From Ardenticatenaceae bacterium (GTDB lineage Bacteria > Chloroflexota > Anaerolineae > Promineifilales > Promineifilaceae), in assembly GCA_020634415.1 (NCBI GenBank), contig JACKBT010000004.1:62001-126000 (forward strand): DNA of 64,000 bases, in the 5' to 3' direction. Of the stretch, positions 18,381 to 26,763 are shown piece by piece (within the stretch, counting starts at the first letter, position 1; each line of letters begins with the position of its first letter). The notes under the pieces are model-generated. The model searched no databases. It had not been told where the DNA came from and saw only the letters and a program-made list of their open reading frames with translations. Position numbers and translations under genes: made by a program.

Positions 18381-18413
18381 AGACTGGAGCAGTTTCTAAA
18401 ACTGCTCCAGTCT
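18381..18413. repeat. Perfect 15-bp stem hairpin (type C, copy 1)
   Basis: Arms AGACTGGAGCAGTTT and AAACTGCTCCAGTCT around CTA, followed by TTCGAG. A second copy with compensating arm changes (GGCGCAG/CTGCGCC) and the same TTCGAG lies at 55262-55294. Such compensatory differences point to selection for the hairpin, not the sequence. The rest of the 353-bp spacer 18198-18550 shows no gene. Confidence 0.75.
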
Positions 18414-18550
18414 TTCGAGCCATTACACAGAAAGTAACCATACCCGAACATCCCGTATTAGTGGTAATGAATGTCATTTTTGGTTAGAATGAGCATTACT
18501 ATCGTACTAAAAACGAGGTAAAAAGACTTTGTTTCCACAAGTCTATTTTT

Positions 18551-20074
18551 ATGATGAATAACATGGCAGTTGAAAACTCGGTTGGGATAAATGAGAATTT
18601 GCCGCCAGGCTTAGAACTCGTACAAAATTTAAGTGGGCATCGCAATGTGGTTTACGAGTGTGCCTGGTCACCACGGGGGCGGGTGTTGGTGTCGGTGGCG
18701 GCAGACAGGACAATTTGTCGGTGGGATTTGCAGCGCGGTAAGCCGGTGCAGTCTTCACAAGAGTTTTATGATTTTTTGTTTAGCGTGGCCTGGTCGCCTA
18801 ACGGCCGTTATCTGGCCACAGCTTCTTTCGACAAAACAGTACGAGTAATTTATGCGGGGAGCGGTAAACAAGCCCATGCCTTGTCGGGGCATAAAGGCCC
18901 CGTGTTTAGTGTGGCCTGGTCGCGCACCAGCCGCTACCTGGCCTCAGCTTCGGATGATAAGACAGTGCGGGTGTGGGATGGCGATAGTCGCTGGAAGCCA
19001 CACATCCTCGAAGGACATGAAGATTGGGTGTTGAGCGTGGCCTGGTCATTTCAGGAGCATCTGTTGGCTTCGGGATCGCGTGATAAGACGGTGCGGGTGT
19101 GGGATGTGCGGGAGACTACGCCCCAGTTGGTGCTGCGGGGGCACACGGATATTGTGAACTGTGTGGCCTGGTCGCCCAACGGCCGTTATCTGGCCTCGGC
19201 TTCGGATGATAAAGAGGTGCGTGTCTGGAATGCCCAGACGGAGCGGCAGGTGATTGTGTTGTCTCGGCACAGTGCGCCTGTGTTGTCCGTTCGGTTTTCG
19301 CCAGACGGCCGTCTGTTAGCCACCAAATCACGCGATGGCACAGTGCAGCTTTGGGACACCCACCACTGGAAGCTGGCCGCCGTGCTAGAAGAGTCTGTCC
19401 GGTCTGATTTGTGTAATGGCCTGGCCTTTCATCCCAACAAACACCAATTAGCTACCCTCAGCCACGACCAAAAGGGGCTGCGTATCTGGCAGCTTGATTA
19501 TGGCACGTTGTTAGGCGAATCGGCCCAACCACAGCGCATCCATCCCCTGGTTTGCCCCGATTGTGCGGAACTCATTCCTGCGTCTATGGTCAATCGCCGC
19601 CGGGAACGTGGTCATGACACCTTAACTTGTCCCGTTTGTGATACGGTAATTTCCTTACTGATGACTGAATTAACTGAGCCGCCGGTAGAAAAGAAAAAGA
19701 AGCGTTCCGAAATTCTTACGGTGGCTATTGCTGTGAAAGAAGAGGTGGCCGCAGCTAAGGCTGATGAGTTGGTGGCGGTACAACCGGTGCGGCCAAGCAG
19801 GCAGGCAGCCCGGCCTGTTAACTCCCAGCCAGAGCCAGAGACGAAGTTGTTGAGCCGGCTTGGGGATGAATTCCCCGAAGAAGAACCGACCGATCCGCAG
19901 GTGGATTTTGCGACCCAGTTGATGCAGAGCGCGAAAGAGAAGCCGGTGGATGAAAACGCAGCAGAGGAGACGGCCGTTCCCCCCAGCGAGCCTGATACCA
20001 AGCCATTAGATGAAGCGGTAAAAAAAACGGCCGTTTCGGTTGAGGAAACGGCCGTTCAATCAATCAAAAACTAA
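18551..20074 (+). CDS. Seven-bladed WD40 propeller protein with C-terminal zinc ribbon
   Basis: 507 residues. Seven WD40 units occupy about residues 18-320, with recurrent G-H-x5-V-x-S/C-V-A-W-S and V-R-V-W-D, as expected for a closed propeller. They are followed by a four-cysteine ribbon, C-P-D-C and C-P-V-C about 28 residues apart, which probably binds zinc. The last 130 residues are low-complexity, acidic and proline-rich. Three ACGGCCGT palindromes between 19976 and 20056 encode three T-A-V tripeptides there, so the tail is partly made of the genomic repeat. The role is probably a protein interaction platform; partners are unknown. Starts at two adjacent ATGs; 18551 is given. Confidence 0.9.
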   Translation: MMNNMAVENSVGINENLPPGLELVQNLSGHRNVVYECAWSPRGRVLVSVAADRTICRWDLQRGKPVQSSQEFYDFLFSVAWSPNGRYLATASFDKTVRVIYAGSGKQAHALSGHKGPVFSVAWSRTSRYLASASDDKTVRVWDGDSRWKPHILEGHEDWVLSVAWSFQEHLLASGSRDKTVRVWDVRETTPQLVLRGHTDIVNCVAWSPNGRYLASASDDKEVRVWNAQTERQVIVLSRHSAPVLSVRFSPDGRLLATKSRDGTVQLWDTHHWKLAAVLEESVRSDLCNGLAFHPNKHQLATLSHDQKGLRIWQLDYGTLLGESAQPQRIHPLVCPDCAELIPASMVNRRRERGHDTLTCPVCDTVISLLMTELTEPPVEKKKKRSEILTVAIAVKEEVAAAKADELVAVQPVRPSRQAARPVNSQPEPETKLLSRLGDEFPEEEPTDPQVDFATQLMQSAKEKPVDENAAEETAVPPSEPDTKPLDEAVKKTAVSVEETAVQSIKN

Positions 20075-20088
20075 ACAGTGCCAGGGCA

Positions 20089-21870
20089 CTACTCATACAA
20101 AGACTCAATCTCGTCGGCAAAATTCTCATTAATAATCCGCCGCTTAATCTTGAGCGTGGGTGTTAACTCCCCATCTTCCACAGTAAAATCTCGGGGCAGC
20201 ACCTTAAAGCCACGCACCTGTTCCACACGGGCAAAATGCGTGTTCACTTTCTCATCAATCTCTTTTTGCATATGGGCAATCAACATCGGGTGTTGGTGGA
20301 TCGTCTTGCCCTCCAAATTATGAGCTTCGGCAAACCGTTGCGCTGCTTCGGGGTTTAGCGTAATCAGAGCCGTTAGAAAACGACGCTGCTCACCAATCAC
20401 CACAGCCTGTGATACCAGGTCAATGTTTTTCAGGGCCGCTTCAATATTCTTAGGTGCAATGTTTTTGCCGCCAGAGGTGATAATGATCTCCTTCTTACGG
20501 CCCACAATCTTCAAATAGCCATCTGCATCAAATTCACCCAGGTCGCCCGAATGAAGCCAGTCATTCACCAGATCGCTTTCGGTAGCGGCGGGGTCTTTAT
20601 AATAGCCCTGAAACACATTTGGCCCCTTGACTAAGATTTCGCCATCTTCACCCAATTTAACTTCGACACCGGGCCATATACGGCCGACTGAGCCAATTTT
20701 GTTGGCGTTGGGCAGATTGGTTGTGGTTGGCCCACAGTCTTCAGACTGTCCGTAAAGCTCACATAAGGGAATGTTGAACGTGTTGAAGAAGTCCACAATT
20801 TCAGGGGCAATAGGGGCCGCTGCGGTAATGCAGATACGCGCCTGGGTTAGACCTAGCCCTTCTTTGACAGTTGAAAAGACGAGCTTCTCGGCCAGGTTAT
20901 GTTGAAATCCTAATAAGCCGCTTAATTCTTTGCCCTGATGACGAACCTGAGCGCCTCGCTTGCCTACATCTTGCGCCCAATTTGCTATTTTAGCCTTGAT
21001 GCCTGTGCTCAAAGCCAATTTGTCTTGTACGCCAGAGGCAAAACGCTCCCAAATGCGGGGTACGCCAAAGACAAGGGTTGGTTGGACTTCGCGGAAGTTG
21101 CTGTTTAGGTGGTCTTGGGGCGGGTATTGGGCGTAGTAAACCTGAAAGCCAACGGTTACAGAGGCATGGATGGTAAACATCTGCTCGGCAATGTGTGAGA
21201 GGGGCAGGTAGGATAGGACTGAATCGGTGGGGCGCAGATCGAATAGGGGAACGGCCGATTGGGCTGTCCAGGCCAGATTGCCATGAGAGAGCATAACGCC
21301 TTTAGGCGGGCCAGTTGTACCTGAGGTGTAGATGAGAGTGGCTAATTGATCTAGCTGTAGGCTGTTTAACCGTGCATCTACTTTCTCTTCGCTGGTTTTG
21401 TTGCCTTCAGCCATGAAGTTTTCCCAACTCAAGGTCATCGAATCATCAATGTTTGTGCCTTGCATGAGGACGATGTGTTTCAGGGTGGCGATGTCATCTC
21501 TAACGGCCTTAATTTTTTGCCATTGGTGTTCGTTTTCCACGAGAACGACGCTTGATTGGGAATGCTCGATAATATATTTACATTCTTGGGGGGAGTTGGT
21601 GGTGTAGATGCCAGCGGGTACACCACCCGCCAGCATGGCCGCCAAGTCAAAGATAACCCATTCAGGCCGATTGAAGCCGAGGATGCAGGCTGCGCCCCCT
21701 GGTTCAAGGCCCAATGTGATGAGGGCGCGGGCGGCTTGCCTTACCTGGTTAAGAAATTCGTGCCAGGGGGTTGGCACCCAGGCGGCCCCAATTTTGGTGT
21801 AATAGGCGGGCGCATTAGGGCGGTTACGGCCGTTTGCGTGCAGCCGGTGCAGAACAGTATCCGTAGTCAT
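20089..21870 (-). CDS. Long-chain acyl-CoA synthetase (AMP-forming), FadD15-like
   Basis: 593 residues, usual for the long-chain subgroup. Motifs: Y-T-S-G-T-T-G-P-P-K-G (ATP/AMP loop), Y-G-Q-S-E-D (A5 motif), H-S-G-D-L-G-E-F-D and K-E-I-I-I-T-S-G-G-K-N (A8 hinge and after). It activates fatty acids to acyl-CoA with ATP. A strong AAGGAGGA precedes the ATG. It is 26 bp downstream of the phosphatidylcholine synthase gene and almost certainly co-transcribed, suggesting a role in membrane lipid synthesis or remodelling. Confidence 0.95.
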   Translation of the reverse strand: MTTDTVLHRLHANGRNRPNAPAYYTKIGAAWVPTPWHEFLNQVRQAARALITLGLEPGGAACILGFNRPEWVIFDLAAMLAGGVPAGIYTTNSPQECKYIIEHSQSSVVLVENEHQWQKIKAVRDDIATLKHIVLMQGTNIDDSMTLSWENFMAEGNKTSEEKVDARLNSLQLDQLATLIYTSGTTGPPKGVMLSHGNLAWTAQSAVPLFDLRPTDSVLSYLPLSHIAEQMFTIHASVTVGFQVYYAQYPPQDHLNSNFREVQPTLVFGVPRIWERFASGVQDKLALSTGIKAKIANWAQDVGKRGAQVRHQGKELSGLLGFQHNLAEKLVFSTVKEGLGLTQARICITAAAPIAPEIVDFFNTFNIPLCELYGQSEDCGPTTTNLPNANKIGSVGRIWPGVEVKLGEDGEILVKGPNVFQGYYKDPAATESDLVNDWLHSGDLGEFDADGYLKIVGRKKEIIITSGGKNIAPKNIEAALKNIDLVSQAVVIGEQRRFLTALITLNPEAAQRFAEAHNLEGKTIHQHPMLIAHMQKEIDEKVNTHFARVEQVRGFKVLPRDFTVEDGELTPTLKIKRRIINENFADEIESLYE

Positions 21871-21896
21871 GAAAGTCCTCCTTTTCTTATTGTTTA

Positions 21897-22667
21897 TTAT
21901 TGTATGGGATCATATCCCATGTCATCTTCTATTGATTCATCGGGAAGGTTAGGCGAGCGGGCTGCCAGATAAAAACTCATAACGATGTAGTAGACAAGGT
22001 AGAGGAGCGATAACCGTAGGAGCGTTAGGGGAATGTCTGGGTATTGGAAGATGACAATGAGGTTCATGATGCCCCAGATGGCAGAAAGGACCAGGGTTAA
22101 TTTCTGAAAGCGGCTCATGCGTGATGGGTAAATGAATTTGATGGGGACAAATACAAGGATGCCACAGGTGAGGATAACCACTAAATTAGTCCAGGGAGAA
22201 AGTTGTAAAAACAGAAGGTAATAGGCCAATACATTCCAGTAGGAGGGGAAGCCTTTGAAGAAATGATCGGCCGTTTTGGCATCTAACTGACAAAATTGAT
22301 AACCAGAGGTGAGGACAATGACCGATGCGCCAAGTAAGGCCCAAGATTCGGGTAGAAGGCCAGCTTCGTAGATAAAGAGGGCGGGGATAACCGCATAGGT
22401 GAAATAATCTATGATGTTATCTAGTAAAGCCCCATCGAAATTAGGGGTAACACCCTTCACTTGAAACCGACGGGCTAAAGTGCCATCAAGTGAATCTATA
22501 ACCGCAGCCAAACTCATCCAGAGGATGGCTGCCAGCCAACGGTGATCCATAATGGCAAAAATGGTGAGTAAACCGACAACAGCCCCACTGGCTGTGAAGA
22601 GATGCACGCTCCAGGCCAAGACTCTTTTATTCAATTGTACTTTATCGTTTATATCAGAGATGGTCAT
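21897..22667 (-). CDS. pcs: Phosphatidylcholine synthase-like CDP-alcohol phosphatidyltransferase
   Basis: 256 residues with about eight membrane helices. The CDP-alcohol transferase signature is present as D-S-L-D-G-T-L-A-R followed by F-D-G-A-L-L-D-N-I-I-D; the spacing between the A-R and the second half is longer than in PgsA and PssA, as I recall for bacterial Pcs. Pcs condenses CDP-diacylglycerol with choline to phosphatidylcholine at the membrane. The downstream acyl-CoA synthetase supports a lipid role. The gene symbol is by resemblance; another head-group alcohol is possible. Confidence 0.82.
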   Translation of the reverse strand: MTISDINDKVQLNKRVLAWSVHLFTASGAVVGLLTIFAIMDHRWLAAILWMSLAAVIDSLDGTLARRFQVKGVTPNFDGALLDNIIDYFTYAVIPALFIYEAGLLPESWALLGASVIVLTSGYQFCQLDAKTADHFFKGFPSYWNVLAYYLLFLQLSPWTNLVVILTCGILVFVPIKFIYPSRMSRFQKLTLVLSAIWGIMNLIVIFQYPDIPLTLLRLSLLYLVYYIVMSFYLAARSPNLPDESIEDDMGYDPIQ

Positions 22668-22714
22668 TTACTGTTCCACCTGGGTTGAAAGCTGTAGTGT
22701 TGGCTACAACCTCC

Positions 22715-23049
22715 TTATTGAGATTTGTATCGCCATCCATCGGGCTGACTGGATTTTGTGATACACGCCTGGTCGGCGAGGTAGTCCAGATGAGCTAGGG
22801 TCTCGGCGATGGCAAAACGTTTTTGTGAATGCTCAGTTTGTCAAAGTTGAAAACATGTTGGCTGATATGATAGGATGTGGCGGAGCCATAAACGGCCGTT
22901 GCCATTGCTGTCAATCGTTCATCATGATGCCTCTCTAATTCTCTTATTTTACCACGTAAATCATAAATGAGGGGGCCATGCCCCGGAAGTGCTATACAAA
23001 TGTTGTCGGTGATGGCGTGGTGGGTCATGTAGTCTACCAATTGGGCTGC
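22715..23049 (-). pseudogene. Remnant of a metallo-beta-lactamase-fold hydrolase, 5'-truncated and frameshifted
   Basis: The minus strand encodes the C-terminal end of an MBL-fold hydrolase: A-L-P-G-H-G-P-L-I, then H-H-D-E-R-L, then S-I-H-K. At the AAAAA run near 22817-22821 the frame is lost and the original frame stops early; the expected continuation, R-F-A-I-A-E-T-L-A-H-L, follows in another frame and runs to TAA at 22715. One extra A restores it. The N-terminal half with the H-x-H-x-D-H metal site is absent: the frame is closed by TAG at 23050 and the sequence there is the 3' end of the PHP gene. A decayed gene fits better than a functional short protein. Confidence 0.75.
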
Positions 23050-23882
23050 CTAGGTCTGGTGGGTAAATTCAAACTGTCACGTGCCCGGTCAAGGGCAAGC
23101 TGCTGGCGCTGGCGGTCCAGAAAGAAATGAATATGGGTGTAGCCAGCTTCCTCCAACATATTGAGAGCTAGGTCAAAATTGGCTCCCACACGCTGTGGCG
23201 AATGCGCGTCTGAACCCACCACAATGGGAATACCCCGCTCGGCCATGGCCACCAACATGTGCATGTTGGGGTTCATCTCTTTGATGTTTTTAAGCAGGCC
23301 AGAGGTATTAAGTTCCATAGCCACATTGGTTTTGGCGATGCGATCCAAAGCTTTGAGGATGTCATTCCAAATGCCAAAAGGATCCCAGTCATTGGGATAA
23401 ACGGTTTTTACAATGTCGGGGTGGGAGATGGTGTCGAAGAGGCCGCTTTCGGCAGCCTGGGCAAGGTGGTGAAAATAAGTGCAGTTGAAGGCGGTAATAT
23501 CGCCTTTATAATATTTGCTTCTGTAGTAACTGGCATGGGGATGAACGGAGCCGAGGACGTATTCGAGGCCCTTAAATGCCAGCAGTTTTTCCAAAAAGGG
23601 TTCCATGCCGGGTACGTAATCACATTCGAGACCAAGCCGCACATCGAGACGGCCGTTCCACACCTCACTGGCCCGCCGCACCAAACCTACATAATCCTGA
23701 AACTGATCCAAACTCATGCGGATACGCTCATCCCAGCCTTTGGGGCCAGGATTGTGGCAGGTGAAAATAATACCTTTCAGGCCAATTTCATAAGCTCTGG
23801 CCGCGTAATCTTCCGGTTCACCCCTGGCATGTTTACAAAGGCGGGTGTGCATATGTGTGTCGTAAAGAATGCGGGTTGTCAT
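23034..23882 (-). CDS. PHP-domain phosphoesterase, histidinol-phosphatase-like
   Basis: 282 residues with PHP metal motifs: D-T-H-M-H-T near the N-terminus, C-H-N-P, E-C-D-Y-V-P, S-V-H-P-H, S-H-P-D and S-D-A-H-S near the C-terminus. The family hydrolyses phosphate esters with a trinuclear metal centre; the nearest group is HisK-type histidinol phosphatase, but no his genes are nearby. ATG 23882 overlaps the stop of the previous gene as ATGA. The 3' end runs into the truncated MBL remnant, so its last few residues may derive from the rearrangement. Confidence 0.85.
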   Translation of the reverse strand: MTTRILYDTHMHTRLCKHARGEPEDYAARAYEIGLKGIIFTCHNPGPKGWDERIRMSLDQFQDYVGLVRRASEVWNGRLDVRLGLECDYVPGMEPFLEKLLAFKGLEYVLGSVHPHASYYRSKYYKGDITAFNCTYFHHLAQAAESGLFDTISHPDIVKTVYPNDWDPFGIWNDILKALDRIAKTNVAMELNTSGLLKNIKEMNPNMHMLVAMAERGIPIVVGSDAHSPQRVGANFDLALNMLEEAGYTHIHFFLDRQRQQLALDRARDSLNLPTRPRQPNW

Positions 23883-24247
23883 GAGGGGGTTTGTCTGTCC
23901 TTTTCTATCTCTTCCCAAGCGATAGGGCTAACGTCGTCGTGGTGCAAGCTGCGCTGGCCGATTCTGTCAATGCGCATGATGAGCTTACAGGCGGGGTCGG
24001 GGCAAATGACACGGGTGTCTGTTTCCATCCAGTCGGCGGGGTGATTTTGGCGCTGTTTGGCGGGCAACAGCGGGATGACGGATTGCAGGGCATAGAGGCA
24101 AAAGGAACGGCCGTCTGGCAGCGAAATTTTGCCACTTTTCATATAAAAACAGTCGCCCACCGCCATCGCACAGGTGCAGTGCCCGCTTATCGCCTCCACC
24201 ACAACTGCCAAATCATACAGCTCAAACGTGTCCTGATTATCGGCCAA
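23879..24247 (-). CDS. TIGR04076-like small protein with non-ATG start
   Basis: About 122 residues matching my memory of the TIGR04076 family: Y-D-L-A-V-V-V-E, G-H-C-x-C-A-M-x-V-G-D near the start, C-L-Y-A-L-Q-S-V-I-P-L-L-P in the middle and V-I-C-P-D-P-A-C, I-M-R-I-D-R at the end. Function is unknown; the conserved cysteines suggest metal or redox chemistry. No ATG lies between the end of the upstream AhpD-like gene and the first conserved residue, so TTG 24247, inside the last codons of that gene, is the most likely start. The end overlaps the PHP start (ATGA). Exact start uncertain. Confidence 0.7.
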   Translation of the reverse strand: MADNQDTFELYDLAVVVEAISGHCTCAMAVGDCFYMKSGKISLPDGRSFCLYALQSVIPLLPAKQRQNHPADWMETDTRVICPDPACKLIMRIDRIGQRSLHHDDVSPIAWEEIEKDRQTPS

Positions 24248-24830
24248 GTGCGTGATATTCCCGATTGGGCAGCATCCCCGTGGCCGAGGCCAGGCGGTTG
24301 GTGAAGTTATACATAGCGGCCGTTTCCGCAATGTCAAAAATGGCCTCATCCGAAAAACCCAACCCACGCAAATGGTCAATATCAGCTTCATTGCAAGCGA
24401 TGGGATCGCGGGTGATTTTGACAGCATAATCAAGCATAGCCACAGTACGCCCATCTAAACCCGCCCGGTGATAATCAAAAGTAATACGATCTCCCAAAAC
24501 CGGGTCTTCCAACGCCATACGCAGTTCCGCCCCATGACTCACCAGGCAGTACAGGCAGTGATTCTCGGCCGAAACAACCACACTAATCATCTCGCGCTGC
24601 GCTGGCGAAAGGTCAGACGGCCCCTGCATAATCTCGCGGAAGTGGTTAAACCAATAGCGAAAGTGGCTTTGGCGAATGGCGTAACCGACGAACACATTGG
24701 GTACAAAGCCAATTTTTTCGCGGGCTTTGGCAAACAGTTTCTGCAAGTCGGGGTCCATATCCTCTTCGGCTGGCAGGGTAAGCCAGCTAACTCGCTCGTT
24801 CTTTTCCTCACTCATTGTTTTGTCAGACAT
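24237..24830 (-). CDS. AhpD-like / carboxymuconolactone decarboxylase family protein, peroxidase-related
   Basis: 197 residues; the AhpD-type active site is E-N-H-C-L-Y-C-L-V-S-H-G near residue 88, with C-x-x-C and the downstream His. It fits the uncharacterised peroxidase-related subgroup of the CMD superfamily, thought to reduce hydroperoxides through the cysteine pair. It heads an overlapping three-gene set with the TIGR04076-like and PHP genes, so an oxidative-stress or detoxification context is possible. It is divergent from the MutS-like gene. Confidence 0.88.
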   Translation of the reverse strand: MSDKTMSEEKNERVSWLTLPAEEDMDPDLQKLFAKAREKIGFVPNVFVGYAIRQSHFRYWFNHFREIMQGPSDLSPAQREMISVVVSAENHCLYCLVSHGAELRMALEDPVLGDRITFDYHRAGLDGRTVAMLDYAVKITRDPIACNEADIDHLRGLGFSDEAIFDIAETAAMYNFTNRLASATGMLPNREYHALGR

Positions 24831-24915
24831 CTTTTTGCTCCAATAAAAAACAATTCTTCCCGTAAAATTGCTAGTCCAGCTTCTCTCTGCCTTAAATTAT
24901 AAGCAGTTCGCGCTA

Positions 24916-26763
24916 ATGACCAAACAAAATTATAATTTCATCATGAGTCAACGTTTGAATCGTCATCAAATTCTCACCCGCCAGATTGCCCGTCTGGACG
25001 AAAAGTTAACCCGTTTATCACAACGCAGCACTCGCCTGTCCAATGTCCGCTTGGCTGTGTTTATTGGTGGCATTGCCCTCAGCGGACTGGTGCTGTTAAG
25101 TTGGGGGGCCTGGCAGTGGGCTGTGGTGTTTGTGTTGAGTCTGGCCTTGTTTGTGGTGGTTGTGGTTCAGCATCAAAGGGTAACAGGGCTGGCACATCAA
25201 TTGACGCTTTGGCGGCAGTTGAAGGTGGAGCAGGTGGCGCGAATGGATTTGGATTGGCAGGCAATGCCGTCGGCGTTGCCGGTGCCGTTTGGTTTGGAGC
25301 ATCCCTTTGCCCTGGATTTGGATTTGATTGGGGAGCGGTCGCTGCAGCGGTTGTTGGATACGGCCGTTTCCCACGAAGGCAAAACACGTCTGCGTGACTG
25401 GCTGCTGTCTACCGAACTCGATCCAGCCATCATCGCGCAGCGCCGCCAGCGCGTGATGGCCTTGCAGCAGATGCCCCATTTCCGCGACAAATTGCGCCTC
25501 AAGGGCCTATTGGTGTCGGAAAAAGAGTGGTATGGGCAGCCGCTGCTCGATTGGCTGTTTGCCGGACGGCAGGATGAGGGGCTGCGGCGGGTTCTGTGGG
25601 TGTTGGGAGCAACGGCCGTTCTCAATCTCACGCTAGCCGCCTTTTACCTGGTGGGCCGCATCTCTCCCCTATGGGCCGTCTTCTCCTGGTTTGTCTACGG
25701 CCTCATCACCATCAGCCAGTGGCCGAAGACGGGCCCGCTGTTTACCGAAGCCTCTTTTTTGGCCGACGGCCTGCACCGTTTAGAGCCAGTTTTCCACTTT
25801 TTAGAGCATTATCCCTACGGCGAGCGAGAGTATGTGCGGCAGTTGTGCGCCCCGTTTTGGGAGGTGGAGAAACGGCCGTCGCAGCAGTTAGCCCAAATCA
25901 AACGAGTCGTAGCTGGGGCTGGGCTGCGCTATAACCCTGGCATCGGCTTTGGCCTCAACTTTCTCATGCCCTGGGATGTCTACTTTGCCTATCGGCTGGA
26001 GCAGTGCAAACAAGGGCTGCAAACGATTTTGCCCCTGTGGCTGGACACCTGGGCCGAGTTAGAAAGCCTCAACGCTCTTGCCAACTTCGCCTGGCTCAAT
26101 CCCGAGGCCGTATACCCCCAATTTACCGAACAGCCCAGCTTTGCCGCGCAGCAGTTAGGGCATCCCCTCATCCCGCGCCACGAGCGGGTGTGTAACGATT
26201 TTGCCCTGACGCAACTAGGCACGCTTGGCCTGGTAACGGGTTCCAATATGGCGGGCAAAAGCTCGTTTCTACGGACGGTGGGCATTAACCTGCGGTTGGC
26301 GTATGTTGGTGGCCCGGTTGTGGCCCAATCGCTGCAAACTTCACTGTTTCGTCTCTACACCTCCATCCAGATTCATGATTCGCTGGCTGATGGCTTTTCT
26401 TTTTTTTATGCGGAGGTGCGTCGGTTGCAGGCTTTGCTGGCGGCGTTGCAGGAGAGGGAGAAACGGCCGTTATGCTTTCTCATAGACGAGATTTTTCGCG
26501 GTACAAACAATCGGGAACGGTTGATAGGCAGTCGCGCCTATATTCGAGCGTTGGTTAATGGGCATGGGCTTGGTTTAGTGGCAACCCACGATCTGGAATT
26601 GGTGCAACTGGCGGAAGAACTGCCCGGTATACAGAATTATCATTTTCGGGATGCGGTGGAAAACGGCCGTATGATCTTCGACTACAAACTACACAACGGC
26701 CCCTGCCCCACCACCAACGCCCTCAAAATTATGCAATTGGCCGGTTTGCCTATAGAGGTGTAG
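24916..26763 (+). CDS. MutS-like ATPase with N-terminal membrane helices
   Basis: About 615 residues. Residues of about 30-90 carry two hydrophobic helices after a basic coiled N-terminus. The C-terminal half is a MutS-type ATPase: T-G-S-N-M-A-G-K-S-S (Walker A, near 442), F-L-I-D-E-I-F-R-G-T-N (Walker B and signature, near 520) and A-T-H-D-L-E-L. The mismatch-binding domain I is absent and the middle holds only lever/clamp-like helices. Together with the membrane anchor this argues against classical mismatch repair. ATG 24943 is an alternative start; neither has a clear ribosome site. The 3' end overlaps the convergent kinase gene by 14 bp. Confidence 0.85.
   Translation: MTKQNYNFIMSQRLNRHQILTRQIARLDEKLTRLSQRSTRLSNVRLAVFIGGIALSGLVLLSWGAWQWAVVFVLSLALFVVVVVQHQRVTGLAHQLTLWRQLKVEQVARMDLDWQAMPSALPVPFGLEHPFALDLDLIGERSLQRLLDTAVSHEGKTRLRDWLLSTELDPAIIAQRRQRVMALQQMPHFRDKLRLKGLLVSEKEWYGQPLLDWLFAGRQDEGLRRVLWVLGATAVLNLTLAAFYLVGRISPLWAVFSWFVYGLITISQWPKTGPLFTEASFLADGLHRLEPVFHFLEHYPYGEREYVRQLCAPFWEVEKRPSQQLAQIKRVVAGAGLRYNPGIGFGLNFLMPWDVYFAYRLEQCKQGLQTILPLWLDTWAELESLNALANFAWLNPEAVYPQFTEQPSFAAQQLGHPLIPRHERVCNDFALTQLGTLGLVTGSNMAGKSSFLRTVGINLRLAYVGGPVVAQSLQTSLFRLYTSIQIHDSLADGFSFFYAEVRRLQALLAALQEREKRPLCFLIDEIFRGTNNRERLIGSRAYIRALVNGHGLGLVATHDLELVQLAEELPGIQNYHFRDAVENGRMIFDYKLHNGPCPTTNALKIMQLAGLPIEV

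Noticed and set aside
24248..24454. N-terminal extension of the TIGR04076-like frame
   Set aside because: This part lies entirely inside the AhpD-like gene in another frame and shows no conserved features; the family begins later.
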